A stretch of 47,232 nucleotides of DNA from JAAAOZ01 sp964496595 (GCA_964496595.1 CAZCAI010000013.1:1-47232); one strand, 5' to 3'. Shown: positions 16,137-24,701, numbered from the stretch's first letter. The notes: generated by a model not told the origin, from the letters alone. Numbers and translations are program-made.

Positions 16137-17510
16137 TCAATCCCAGAAGCGCGGCTCGCGCCGGAGATAGACGCCGCTGCCTTTCTCGCCGACGAACTTG
16201 CCATCGCGCATCAAGAACTCGCCGCGCCGCAGGCTGGCGACCACGCGGCCCTTCACCAACATCCCCTCGTAGGGTGTGTAGCCCGCGATGGTGTGCAGTT
16301 CCTCGGCGGTGATGCGCCGCTCGCCGGCCGGATCGTAGAGCACGACGTCGGCATCGCTGCCGGGCAGGAGCGCGCCCTTGCGCGGCCAGAGGTTGTAGAT
16401 CTGGGCCGGATTGGCGGCCAGCAGGCGTGCCACATCGGGCCAGGAGAGTTGCCCCGCCAGGACGCCGTAGGTCACGGTGAGCGGCAGCAGCGTCTCCATG
16501 CCGGGCAGCCCGCCGGGCGTCTTGGTGAAATCGTTGTGCTCCAGCTTCTGCTCCTTCGTGTAATCGCAGTGATCGGTGATCAGCATATCGATCATCCCGG
16601 CGCTGAGCAACGACCACAACATCTCCGCCTCGTCGGGATCGCGCAGCGGCGGCTGGAGGATGTAGCGCCACGGCTCGCTGCCCTCGTAGCAGGTGTCATC
16701 CAAGACCAGATACTGGGGCGCGGTCTCGTTGAAGGCAGTCTGGCCCTTATCGCGCGCCTCGGCGACCAGCAGCGCGGTGTAGGCCGAGGAGTTGTGGACG
16801 ATCACCACCGGCGCATCGACGGCATCGGCCAAGAAGAGCACGCGCGCGGCGGCCTCCTGCTCAGCCAGCGCGGGACGCGCCAGCCCGTGATAGCGCCACG
16901 CCGTCTGCTCGGCCTCGATCAACGCCTCGGTCTGCGCGGTGACGATGGCGTCGTTCTCGCAGTGCACCAGGGTGATCAGGCCGTACCGCGCCGCCGCCTC
17001 CATCAGACGGAGCAGAGTCGCGTCGTCGGCGTAGTAGTTGGGCCGATAGGTCGTGTAGAGCTTGAGGCTCTGAATGCCCAAGTCGATCAACTCGCCCAGC
17101 CGATCCTCCTGGCCGGGCGGCAGATCGGTGACCATCATGTGGAAGGCGTAGTCGATGACGGAGGGCGCGGCCTCGTCCATGCGATCCGCGAACGCCTCGT
17201 TAAAACTCTGACCCTCGTACTGCGTCGCGAAATCGACAACGGTGGTCACGCCACCGTAAGCCGCCGCCCGCGTCTCTGTGAACCAATCATCGGGCGTTTT
17301 GTAGATGCCCGTATCCAACTGGATGTGCGCGTGCGCCTCGATGACGCCGGGCAGCACCATCATGCCCCGCGCGTCCACCACTTCAGCCCCAGCGGGCGCC
17401 GTGAGATCCTGCCCGATGGCCTTGATCTTCTCACCTTCGGTCAACAAATCTGCTTCTAACATCGTATCTGGCGTGACGATAGTCCCGCCTTTGATGAGCA
17501 CGTGTGTCAT
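16137..17510 (-). CDS. Dihydropyrimidinase/hydantoinase family amidohydrolase
   Basis: 457 residues from ATG 17510 (MTHVLIKGGTIV), chosen over a 528-residue extension because GAGGAGG lies 6 nt upstream and the fold begins there. Metal-site motifs of the cyclic amidohydrolases: EAHAHIQ (HxH), SLKLYTTY (carboxylated Lys), LVHCEND (His), IVHNSS (His) and TDHCDYT (Asp). The C-terminus restores the small beta-sandwich (SDADVVLYDP). It should open cyclic amides such as dihydropyrimidines, hydantoins or allantoin; which one cannot be read from the sequence. No other pyrimidine-catabolism gene is nearby. Expression may run on into the resolvase-like gene 26 bp downstream. Confidence 0.9.
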   Translation of the reverse strand: MTHVLIKGGTIVTPDTMLEADLLTEGEKIKAIGQDLTAPAGAEVVDARGMMVLPGVIEAHAHIQLDTGIYKTPDDWFTETRAAAYGGVTTVVDFATQYEGQSFNEAFADRMDEAAPSVIDYAFHMMVTDLPPGQEDRLGELIDLGIQSLKLYTTYRPNYYADDATLLRLMEAAARYGLITLVHCENDAIVTAQTEALIEAEQTAWRYHGLARPALAEQEAAARVLFLADAVDAPVVIVHNSSAYTALLVAEARDKGQTAFNETAPQYLVLDDTCYEGSEPWRYILQPPLRDPDEAEMLWSLLSAGMIDMLITDHCDYTKEQKLEHNDFTKTPGGLPGMETLLPLTVTYGVLAGQLSWPDVARLLAANPAQIYNLWPRKGALLPGSDADVVLYDPAGERRITAEELHTIAGYTPYEGMLVKGRVVASLRRGEFLMRDGKFVGEKGSGVYLRREPRFWD

Positions 17511-17611
17511 TGCAAGCCTCCTCGCTTTAAGTGGTTGTCTGATCGCTTTCCCTATATATTTTAGTCGAATTCGTAGACTTTGGTAGAAAGCGCCGGCAAT
17601 TCTTGCTCGGC

Positions 17612-17648
17612 AAAAAAAACAGCTCTCGGCGACTTCACCGAGGGCTGT
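17612..17648 (-). terminator. Intrinsic terminator of the response regulator gene
   Basis: Reading minus: ACAGCCCTCGG, an 8-nt loop, CCGAGAGCTGT, followed by eight T. The stem has one mismatch. It lies 27 bp after the stop codon of the OmpR-type regulator (17675). This is the clearest U-run terminator on the minus strand here. Confidence 0.9.
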
Positions 17649-17674
17649 CGATAACTTCGCCCGTCGCGCACTAT

Positions 17675-18367
17675 TCAAGGACTCTCGGCCGGCTTTGGGC
17701 AAAACCAATAGCCTTCTCCCCACTGGGTGCGAATATATCGGGGATTGCCGGGGGCCGGTTCTAATTTTTCGCGCAGATAGCGGATGTAGAGTGTGAGGTT
17801 GGCCATCGCGCCCATGTAGTCCGTACCCCAGACCTCGACCAGCAATTGCCGATGGGAGACGATCTCGCCCGCGCGTCGCACCAAACTCCGCAATAGCTTA
17901 AACTCCGTCGGCGTCAGATGGATCGGCTCATCGTGCAGAACAACTCGCTGACGCTGCAAATCGATCCGCAACACGCCGTCATCATACATCTCATCGTGAT
18001 TCAGTTGATAGCGCTTGAGCACCGCGCGGATACGCAACTCCAACTCCCGCAGGTCGAAGGGCTTCGTCACGTAATCATCCACGCCCAACTCGAAGCCCCG
18101 AATGACTTCCGCGCGGCTATCCTTGGCCGTAAGCATGATGATCGGCAGATCCGTCACCGCGCGCAGGCGACGACACACCTCCCAGCCGTCCATCTCCGGC
18201 ATCATCACATCCAATAGGATGAGGTCAGGCTGCTGCTGCAAGGCTTTCTCGATCCCCTCTTTCCCGCTCGAGGCCGTGAGGATCTCAAAGCCTTGCGCGC
18301 CCAAGCTTCGCGTCAACATCTCGTTCAGCGCCGCGTCGTCATCGATCACCAGCAATTTGGCCATCAT
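17675..18367 (-). CDS. OmpR/PhoB-family response regulator (orphan)
   Basis: 230 residues. Receiver domain (1-120): acidic pair in VIDDDAAL, phospho-acceptor Asp in LILLDVMMPEMDGWEV, Thr in IIMLTAKDS and Lys in DYVTKPFD. C-terminal winged-helix DNA-binding domain (~130-225): HLTPTEFKLLRSLVRRAGEIVSH, LYIRYLREKLEP and YIRTQWGEGYWF. Two ATGs (18367, 18364) are in frame; GGAGGT is 5 nt before the first. It has its own promoter (18420-18448) and an intrinsic terminator, and no histidine kinase neighbour, so it is transcribed alone. It may pair with one of the kinases at 4033 or 6286. Confidence 0.95.
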   Translation of the reverse strand: MMAKLLVIDDDAALNEMLTRSLGAQGFEILTASSGKEGIEKALQQQPDLILLDVMMPEMDGWEVCRRLRAVTDLPIIMLTAKDSRAEVIRGFELGVDDYVTKPFDLRELELRIRAVLKRYQLNHDEMYDDGVLRIDLQRQRVVLHDEPIHLTPTEFKLLRSLVRRAGEIVSHRQLLVEVWGTDYMGAMANLTLYIRYLREKLEPAPGNPRYIRTQWGEGYWFCPKPAESP

Positions 18368-18419
18368 CTGGCACCTCCGGTACGATCGGGATCACGTCAA
18401 CGCCGTCTAGGTTGATCTT

Positions 18420-18448
18420 ATCTTATCAGAATCGCAGGCCAAATGCAA
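18420..18448 (-). promoter_or_regulatory. Sigma70-type promoter of the response regulator
   Basis: Minus strand -35 TTGCAT (18443-18448), 17-nt spacer, -10 TAAGAT (18420-18425). The predicted start is near 18413, giving a leader of about 45 nt to the ATG at 18367. Confidence 0.65.
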
Positions 18449-18523
18449 TGGGGTGATGTTTTATCGTAGGGTTTTCCTGTTTTGCAATTGCGCCCTATTC
18501 GCTCTAAAAGGATTGCTAAATCT

Positions 18524-18545
18524 GCGCCTCTGGGGCTAACTACGA
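18524..18545. repeat. Dispersed motif overlapping the 3' end of the HMT/MTHFR gene
   Basis: GCGCCTCTGGGGCTAACTACGAG contains the stop codon of the minus-strand gene (TAG, 18536-18538). Similar words occur at 13541-13560 (GCTCCGAGGCTGACTACGAA), 33735-33753 (GAGCGGGGCTAACTGCGGA) and 37717-37736 (GCTTCGAGGCTAAGTACGAA). Confidence 0.55.
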
Positions 18546-20461
18546 GCGGCCTCGACCTCGCAGAGCAACTCTGCTGGACGATCTCCCGCATTTTGATCGG
18601 CCCGGCAGCGCTCGACGATCTCCGCCGCCAGATCGTAGCGATGGAACGCGGGCATGATGTAGAGGCCGCCGGCCCACGCCCGCAGCGATGCGATCAACTC
18701 GCAGGCGATGCGCACGCCCTCGTGCGGGGCGTCCGCGCCCGCCGCCTCCAGCCGCGCGAAGATCTCCGGCGCGATGGTGATGCCCGGCACCTCGTTGTGC
18801 AAAAAGCGCGCGTGACGGACGCCGTACAGCGGCAGTACGCCGACCAAGATCGGCGTTTCGAGTGGCCCGTGCTCCTCGGCGTAGCGATCCAGGAAGACGC
18901 GGGCCGCCGCCGGATTGTAGACCGGTTGCGTGAGGAAGAAATCGACTCCGGCATCTAACTTGCGGCGCAGCACCTTGATCTCGCGCGCCGGATTCATGGG
19001 TGTGAGGTTGAGCGCGCCGCCCACAAAGAACGATGTCGGTTGCCCGATGTCGCTGCCCGCGTGATCCACGCCCTCGTTGAAGCCCTGCTTGATCAATCGA
19101 ATCAGGCCGGAGGGCACGAGGTCGTAGTCATCCATCGCGTCGGGATAATCGCCGATGGCCGTGGGATCGCCCATCACGACGAAGACGTTGCGGATGCCGA
19201 GCGCGTGCGCGGCCAGCAGATCGCCCTGGACGCGCAGTAGATTGCGTCCCCGCGTGGGGAAGTGGAGCGTCGTCTCAATGCCGACCTTCTCCTGAATGAG
19301 ATTGCAGACCGCCCAGGGACTCATCCGCATCCGGGCCATCGGGCTATCGGCCACGTTGATGACATCGGCGCCGGCCTCGGCCAACAGACTGGCCCCGGCC
19401 ATCAGCTTGTGCCCGGAAAGGCTGCGCGGTGGGTCCATCTCCACGGCGATCACGAAGCGGCCGGCGGCTAATTTCTCGGAGAGACACGAGGGCTGATCGG
19501 GCGAGATCGCGGGCACGGCGGCCTGGGATTCCCTCACGCCATTGACGTAGATGGGCAAGTCGGGCGGGCCGCTCTCCAGCGCGCGACGCATCGCCGCGAT
19601 GTGTCCTGGCGTGGCGCCGCAGCAGCCGCCGATGACATCGGCGCCGGCCTCGGCGAAGGCCCAGGCGTACTCGCCGAAGTACTCCGGCGTAGCGGGATAC
19701 ATAATCCGCCCGGCGACCTGCTCCGGCCAACCCGCGTTCGGCTTGACCCAGAAGTGAGCGTCGGGTTCCGCCTTCTGCATCTCGCGCAGGATGCGCAGCA
19801 GTTGCGCCGGCCCGCCGGAGCAGTTCACGCCCAACACATCGGCGCCCACCTCGCGCATGCGATGGGCGACCTTGGCCGGGGAATCGCCCAACAGCGTGCG
19901 GTCATCGCGCGTAAAGGTCATCGACGCGACCACGGGCAGGTCGCAGACCTCGCGCGCGGCCTGGATCGCCTCGACGACTTCGTAGAGATCGGTCATCGTC
20001 TCGATGACGATCAGATCCGCGCCGGCTGTCGCCAACGCCGCGATCTGCTCGGCGAAGACGGCGCGCGCCTGCTCTAACTGCACCCGCCCGAAGGGCGCCA
20101 ATCGCACGCCCAGCGGCCCCACATCCCCGGCGATCCACACATCCTTGAAGGAGGCCGCGACGACGCGCTGCGCCAGTTCGACGCCCGCGCGATTGACCTC
20201 CGCGACGCGCCCCTCCAGGCCGTGCTCAGCCAGTTTGTAGCGATTCGCGCCGAAGGTGTTGGTCAGAATGATCTCCGATCCGGCCTCGATGTACGCGCGG
20301 TGAATCTCCGCCACCTCCGCCGGATGATGCAAGTTGAGCGCATCGAAGCACTCGGTGAACGCGACGCCGCGCGCGTGGAGCAACGTCCCCATCGCGCCAT
20401 CCGATAAAATCGGCCGCTCCTGGGCCGTCAACCACGTTAAGAATTGTCCGCCAGTATTCAT
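18536..20461 (-). CDS. Bifunctional homocysteine S-methyltransferase/methylenetetrahydrofolate reductase
   Basis: 641 residues, a fusion like B. subtilis YitJ. Residues 1-300 are a homocysteine methyltransferase barrel: SDGAMGTLLHARG, the first zinc Cys214 in GVNCSGG, and Cys280-Cys281 in GGCCGATPGHI. Residues ~330-625 are an FAD-dependent methylene-THF reductase: FVIAVEMDPPRS, NVADSPMARMRMSP, VFVVMGDP and FFLTQPVY. The protein would make 5-methyl-THF and methylate homocysteine from an S-methyl donor. It lies downstream of metE on the same strand, separated by a 227-bp stretch with heptanucleotide repeats. The stop codon lies inside a dispersed repeat motif, so its C-terminal residues (EAARS) may derive from that insertion. 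Confidence 0.93.
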   Translation of the reverse strand: MNTGGQFLTWLTAQERPILSDGAMGTLLHARGVAFTECFDALNLHHPAEVAEIHRAYIEAGSEIILTNTFGANRYKLAEHGLEGRVAEVNRAGVELAQRVVAASFKDVWIAGDVGPLGVRLAPFGRVQLEQARAVFAEQIAALATAGADLIVIETMTDLYEVVEAIQAAREVCDLPVVASMTFTRDDRTLLGDSPAKVAHRMREVGADVLGVNCSGGPAQLLRILREMQKAEPDAHFWVKPNAGWPEQVAGRIMYPATPEYFGEYAWAFAEAGADVIGGCCGATPGHIAAMRRALESGPPDLPIYVNGVRESQAAVPAISPDQPSCLSEKLAAGRFVIAVEMDPPRSLSGHKLMAGASLLAEAGADVINVADSPMARMRMSPWAVCNLIQEKVGIETTLHFPTRGRNLLRVQGDLLAAHALGIRNVFVVMGDPTAIGDYPDAMDDYDLVPSGLIRLIKQGFNEGVDHAGSDIGQPTSFFVGGALNLTPMNPAREIKVLRRKLDAGVDFFLTQPVYNPAAARVFLDRYAEEHGPLETPILVGVLPLYGVRHARFLHNEVPGITIAPEIFARLEAAGADAPHEGVRIACELIASLRAWAGGLYIMPAFHRYDLAAEIVERCRADQNAGDRPAELLCEVEAARS

Positions 20462-20688
20462 TTGTTCTCCTCTTTTCCTGTACTGTCCTGCCCGTGGCGG
20501 CTCGGTCAGGGGCCGCCTACAACGGGAGACGTATTTCGTATTGCGTATTTCGTATTCCGTAGTGATTGGGTTATGAGATGCGATTAGTAAGTGAGCAACG
20601 TGTACACAACCCGGTTACGCAATACGTTTTACGCAATACGCTTCGCATAACAGATAACTCAAACAAGATGCATTCAAAGATCAACTTT
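20462..20688. repeat. Intergenic inverted pair of heptanucleotide repeats
   Basis: 20531-20558 is GTATTTC, GTATTGC, GTATTTC, GTATTCC in tandem; 20616-20643 is TACGCAA, TACGTTT, TACGCAA, TACGCTT. The two arrays are inverted relative to each other (GTATTGCGTA versus TACGCAATAC) with 57 bp between, so a long imperfect stem is possible. Otherwise I see no gene between metE and the HMT/MTHFR gene. Confidence 0.75.
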
Positions 20689-22920
20689 CTACTCAGACGA
20701 GTTGCGCATCTCCTTCACTACCGCGATCATATTGCGCAATGTGGGCAACACCTCGTCCCAGGCGCGCGTCTTCAGGCCGCAGTCGGGATTCACCCAGATC
20801 TGCTCCGGGCGCAGGTGCTCGCGGAACATGCGCAGTTTATCCGCGATGAACGCCGGCGTCGGCACGATGGGGCTGTGGATGTCGTAGACGCCGGGGCCGA
20901 CCTCGCGGGGATAGCCGAAGTCCGCCAGCGCACGCAACATCGCGTCACCGCTGCGGGCGTTTTCGATGGAGATGACGTCCGCATCTAAGCGGTCGATGGC
21001 GGGCAGGATGTCCTCGAATTCCGAGTAGCACATGTGTGTGTGGATCTGCGTCGCTGAGCGCGCGCCGCCGGTCGCCAGGCGGAAGGCATCGACGGCCCAG
21101 GAGAGGTAGCTTTCCCAGCGCGCCGCCTTGAGGGGCAGCCCTTCTCGCAGGGCCGGCTCATCCACTTGGATCATCCGCGCGCCGGCCTCTTCCAGCGCGG
21201 CGATCTCATCGCGCAGGGCCAGGGCCAACTGATAGGCGATCTCCTCGCGGGGGATGTCCACGCGCGGATACGACCAATTCAGAATCGTGACCGGGCCGGT
21301 GAGCATCCCTTTCACGGGCTTCGATGTGAAGGACTGCGCCGCCTCGAATTCCCGCACCGTCATCGACGCCGGGCGCTGCACGTCGGCGTAGATGATGGGC
21401 GGGCGCACGTAGCGGCTGCCGAAGCTCTGTACCCAACCGTGACGGGTGAAGGCGAAGCCCGTCAGCTTCTGGGCGAAGTACTCGACCATATCGCTGCGCT
21501 CGAACTCGCCGTGGACGAGCACGTCCAGATCTAGCGCATCCTGCACGCCGATGGTGTACGCGATGAAGGCGTCCACGCCCGCGTGATATGCCGCCTCGGA
21601 GATCTCGCCCTTGCGCAAGCGGGCGCGCAGCCGTCGCACCTCGCGCGTCTGCGGGAAGGAGCCGATGGTCGTCGTGGGGAAGGGCGGCAGTTGGATTTGC
21701 TGATCGCGTCGCGCCTCGTAGGGTTGCTCGCGGCGAAAATCTGCCTCGGCGAGCGATGCCACGCGCGCCTGCACCGCCTCATCCGCCGGGGCGAATGCCC
21801 GGAAGGCCTGCCACGCCGCGACGGCCTCCTCCGTCTCGTCCGCCGCCAGGTGCGCCAACTCCTCCAGCTTTTGCTCGGCGAACGCCAGGACGCCCCGCAG
21901 CGCCTCGGGGATCTCGGTCTCGCGCTCGACATCGTAGGGCACGAATTGCAGCGAGCACGAGGCGCTCAGGCGGAGATTCGGGACGGCGGCGCGGAGTTTC
22001 TCCAGACGCGGCAACACCTCGTCGGGGCGCATCCGCCAGACGCTGCGCCCGTCGATGATGCCCGCCGCCAGGGTCTTGTCCGCCGGAAAGCCGTGCGCTT
22101 CGATTTGTGCCAGCGTCTCGCCGCGCGTGAGATCCAACGTGATGGTGTCCACAGGCAGCCGGACGAGCCAGGGGTAGGCGTCGCCCACGTCATCGAAGTA
22201 GGTGACCAGGTTGAGGGGCAAACGCGCATCGGCGAACATCGCGTAGGCCGCCTCGACGTGCGTGCGCAGATCATGCGAGCGCAGATCGTGCGCCTCCGGC
22301 AACACCAGGGCCGGCTCGTGCAATTGCACCTCCGGCACGCCCATCGCCTTCAACTCGGCGAGCAGGTGGCGGTAGAGCGGCGCCAGCTTGTTGAACAGGC
22401 GGCCCGCATCGCCTTTGATCCGCGAAAGATGAATCAGCGTCGCGGGGCCAGGCACGATGGGCACGGCACGCGCGCCCAAGATCTCCTGCGCTCGGCGCAC
22501 CAGGGCCATAAAGTCCTCGGTATCCTCCTGAAGCGACATCTCGGCATCGATCTCCGGCACCAGATAGTGGTAGTTCGTATCGAACCACTTGGTCATATCT
22601 AAGGCGGGGATGCCCTCCGCGCCGCGCGCCATCGCGAAGTAGCGCTCGCGGCCCTCCAGCTCGCGGAAACGCGCCGGGATCAGCCCGAAGCGCACGGCCC
22701 AATCCAGGACGTGGTCGTAGTACGTGGCCGATCCCACGCCGACGTAATCGATGCCAGCGGCCAATTGATCGTGCCAACTTTGCTCCGCCACCGCCCAGAA
22801 GGTCGCCTCCAACTCCTCCGCGCTACGACGGCCCTTCCAGTAGCCCTCCAGCGCGCGCTTGATCTCGCGTTCCTTGCCGATCCTGGGATAACCCAAGGTC
22901 TGTGTCCGGGGCTTCTCCAT
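20689..22920 (-). CDS. metE: Cobalamin-independent methionine synthase
   Basis: 743 residues from ATG 22920 (MEKPRTQTLGYPRIG), with GGAGGTG 5 nt upstream; the longer frame has no such site. The two-barrel MetE layout is complete: N-terminal LGYPRIGKEREIKRALEGYWKG, linker around residues 380-420, and a C-terminal barrel with TTTIGSFPQTREVR, HGEFERSDMVEYF, the zinc ligands His and Cys in HTHMCYSEF, and the last Cys in VNPDCGLKTR. It transfers methyl from polyglutamyl 5-methyl-THF to homocysteine. The next gene makes that methyl donor, so they form a functional pair. I saw no S-box or cobalamin riboswitch upstream; instead an inverted-end element lies at 22970-23083. Confidence 0.97.
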   Translation of the reverse strand: MEKPRTQTLGYPRIGKEREIKRALEGYWKGRRSAEELEATFWAVAEQSWHDQLAAGIDYVGVGSATYYDHVLDWAVRFGLIPARFRELEGRERYFAMARGAEGIPALDMTKWFDTNYHYLVPEIDAEMSLQEDTEDFMALVRRAQEILGARAVPIVPGPATLIHLSRIKGDAGRLFNKLAPLYRHLLAELKAMGVPEVQLHEPALVLPEAHDLRSHDLRTHVEAAYAMFADARLPLNLVTYFDDVGDAYPWLVRLPVDTITLDLTRGETLAQIEAHGFPADKTLAAGIIDGRSVWRMRPDEVLPRLEKLRAAVPNLRLSASCSLQFVPYDVERETEIPEALRGVLAFAEQKLEELAHLAADETEEAVAAWQAFRAFAPADEAVQARVASLAEADFRREQPYEARRDQQIQLPPFPTTTIGSFPQTREVRRLRARLRKGEISEAAYHAGVDAFIAYTIGVQDALDLDVLVHGEFERSDMVEYFAQKLTGFAFTRHGWVQSFGSRYVRPPIIYADVQRPASMTVREFEAAQSFTSKPVKGMLTGPVTILNWSYPRVDIPREEIAYQLALALRDEIAALEEAGARMIQVDEPALREGLPLKAARWESYLSWAVDAFRLATGGARSATQIHTHMCYSEFEDILPAIDRLDADVISIENARSGDAMLRALADFGYPREVGPGVYDIHSPIVPTPAFIADKLRMFREHLRPEQIWVNPDCGLKTRAWDEVLPTLRNMIAVVKEMRNSSE

Positions 22921-22969
22921 CGTTACACCTCCATAAAATAGTCGGTAGTCTTTGGCTAGGTAGTGAGAA

Positions 22970-23083
22970 CAGCCCACTCTTGCGAAGGTTCACGGAAGCT
23001 CGGTAAGCCGCTTAACCTGCTCGTTGCACCTAATACCTGCTGTTTGAGGTCACTTGCGCAACCTTCACAAGGGTTCCTGATTT
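22970..23083. repeat. Inverted-end element, copy A (CTTGCGAAGGTT family)
   Basis: Left end CTCTTGCGAAGGTTCACGG, right end GCGCAACCTTCACAAGGGTTCCTGATTT; the ends are imperfect inverted repeats. The interior aligns with copy B at 40604-40738 (shared words TTAAC-TGCTCG-TGC-CCT-ATAC and TTGCGCAACCTTC). About 110 bp, non-coding, 50 bp upstream of the metE start. Confidence 0.7.
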
Positions 23084-23201
23084 ATATTTACGATGATTAT
23101 CTTCTAAAAGAGTCTACGTCTAACGCCGCAGAAGTCAATCGCAGGGATAAGTGGCAGGGGGACAGCCGGTAAAAGAGGAGGAACGAGCGGGGAGAACGCG
23201 G

Positions 23202-24029
23202 CTAAGAGATGCCGGGCATCCCGTCGATGGTGCCCATAAGCTGAAAGCGAACGAAATCCATTCCGCCGATGATGAGGAGCGCGAAGACCAGGCCCCACGC
23301 CAGCGGCGCCCAGGCCTCGCGCCAACTGTGCAGCGTGCCATCGCGGGCCAGCGCCATGACGAAGATCATCGCGCCTAAGCAGGTGAACATCGCGACGACG
23401 GCCAGCGCGCTGTAGATCGCCACGGGATAGAGAAGGATCGGCTCCGCCAGGTAGATCGCGGCGCCGACCGCCAGTTCGATGGCCAACAGCAGCGCCAGAT
23501 CGTGCCAGGAGCGAATCGTGGGTTCTTCTACGCCATCGGCCCACATCGTTATGTTGAAGGCCGGTACCAGGAAGACGCTCATCGTACTGCCCATGAGGAT
23601 GCCTGTCAGCAGGCGGAGCCAGGGTTGGGGCGCGTAGCCCAAGATGCCGACGCCGGCCTCGCGCCAGGGGAGTTCCGAGGTAAGCGAGTTGACACCATCT
23701 AACGCCCAGGGTGCGGCCAAGGCGGCCATCAGGAGCAGCATCCGCCAATCGGGGAAGCGCAAAGCGCGGCGACGACGCCAGAGGAGCCACTGGACGAGCA
23801 GGCCGGTCAGAGCGCCGGGGAAGGTGCCGCTGCATCGCTGGCAGAGCGGCAGTTGCTGATCGCCCACGAAGAAGCTGTGCTCCGGGCGGCGATGACAGAC
23901 CGCGGCAGCGATGTAATCGGTCTCACGCAGGATGCCGCCCGGCGTAATGAGGAAGAACGCGATCCACCCGATCACGGCCAAAGCGAGGCCCGTCCACGCC
24001 CATCCACGCGGAAATGGGGAGTTTCTCAT
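23202..24029 (-). CDS. DUF2085 family membrane protein
   Basis: 275 residues with about seven hydrophobic segments. The family signature is CHRRPEHSFFVGDQQLPLCQRCSG (split here: CHRRPEHSFF and QLPLCQRCSG), three Cys and a His on one side of the membrane, suggesting metal binding. Function is not established for the family. ATG 24029 overlaps the stop codon of the upstream histidine phosphatase gene (ATGA), so the two are translationally coupled. No SD is needed in that arrangement, and none is strong. Nothing in the 100 bp beyond the stop looks coding. Confidence 0.85.
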   Translation of the reverse strand: MRNSPFPRGWAWTGLALAVIGWIAFFLITPGGILRETDYIAAAVCHRRPEHSFFVGDQQLPLCQRCSGTFPGALTGLLVQWLLWRRRRALRFPDWRMLLLMAALAAPWALDGVNSLTSELPWREAGVGILGYAPQPWLRLLTGILMGSTMSVFLVPAFNITMWADGVEEPTIRSWHDLALLLAIELAVGAAIYLAEPILLYPVAIYSALAVVAMFTCLGAMIFVMALARDGTLHSWREAWAPLAWGLVFALLIIGGMDFVRFQLMGTIDGMPGIS

Positions 24030-24619
24030 CCGGTCCTCAAATCATGGGGCAGATACTCCATGCAATTCAAGTAATGGAGAATCCAATGCGGCCCCCAACC
24101 GGGTCGATGCCACTCGATGGCGTGGAGGGCGGCGTTCCATGCCCAGAGGCGCGGCGTGTCGGAGCCGATGATCAAGCGCAGGATCACGCCAATCGTGCCG
24201 CCATGCGCGATGAGCAGCACGGTCGCATCGTCTGGATGCGCCGCCACGACACGCTTGAGTACGCGCTGCACCCGCTCGCGATAGGCCAGATAGCGCGAAG
24301 CCAACGCAGATTCGGGCGACGCATCCCATATCGACGTGGGAGCCGGCGCCCAGCCTTGATCAAACGACTCGAACTCCCGCAACCCATCTTCCACATTGAG
24401 GGGGAGTTCCAAGTGCTCGGCGATGATCTCCGCCGTGCGATGGGCGCGCTGCAAATCGCTGGTGTAAATCGCCGCGATGTGGGGGCCGCGCTCGGCAAGA
24501 TAGCGCCCCAAATATTGCGCCTGCGATTCGCCCGTTGGCGACAAGGGGGAATCGCCGCCGGCGCTATCGCCTTCGACCTGCCATAGTGATTGTCCGTGTC
24601 GCGCCATTAGGATCTTCAT
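24026..24619 (-). CDS. Histidine phosphatase family protein
   Basis: 197 residues from ATG 24619 (MKILMARHGQS); the upstream in-frame sequence is not protein-like. Catalytic signature ARHGQS with the phospho-His, Arg in YTSDLQRAHRTAEII, and the second His in LLIAHGGTIGVILR. It belongs to the phosphoglycerate mutase-like branch; substrate could be a sugar phosphate, phosphoglycerate or alpha-ribazole phosphate, with nothing here to decide. The promoter at 24629-24657 places the transcript start 1-3 nt before the ATG and no SD is present, so the mRNA appears leaderless. Translation couples to the DUF2085 gene. Confidence 0.9.
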   Translation of the reverse strand: MKILMARHGQSLWQVEGDSAGGDSPLSPTGESQAQYLGRYLAERGPHIAAIYTSDLQRAHRTAEIIAEHLELPLNVEDGLREFESFDQGWAPAPTSIWDASPESALASRYLAYRERVQRVLKRVVAAHPDDATVLLIAHGGTIGVILRLIIGSDTPRLWAWNAALHAIEWHRPGWGPHWILHYLNCMEYLPHDLRTG

Positions 24620-24628
24620 ACAAGCCGG

Positions 24629-24657
24629 ATTATAATAGGCAGACACTGAAAAGACAA
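24629..24657 (-). promoter_or_regulatory. Sigma70-type promoter of a leaderless mRNA
   Basis: Minus strand -35 TTGTCT (24652-24657), 17-nt spacer, -10 TATAAT (24629-24634). Only 9 nt separate the -10 box from the ATG at 24619, so the start codon is at or within about 3 nt of the transcript 5' end. Confidence 0.75.
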
Positions 24658-24701
24658 GGTGACCAGGGGACAAAGAGACAAAGAGACAAAAGGAGGCAAC
24701 G

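Noticed and set aside
16293..17459. Plus-strand frame of ~388 codons opposite the dihydropyrimidinase gene
   Set aside because: Fully antisense to an enzyme with all metal motifs; composition is that of a complementary-strand artefact.
17511..17723. N-terminal extension of the dihydropyrimidinase to 528 residues
   Set aside because: The extension crosses the response-regulator terminator and is not protein-like; ATG 17510 has a strong SD and matches the family start.
21583..22602. Plus-strand frame of ~339 codons opposite metE
   Set aside because: Antisense to an unambiguous MetE sequence and lacking any recognisable motif.
22921..23201. SAM (S-box) or cobalamin riboswitch upstream of metE
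   Set aside because: No conserved core could be recognised; the sequence is explained better by the inverted-end element A.
24631..24636. TATAAT on the plus strand as a promoter for the DUF364 gene
   Set aside because: No acceptable -35 box at 15-19 nt; the same bases serve as -10 of the minus-strand promoter with a good -35.
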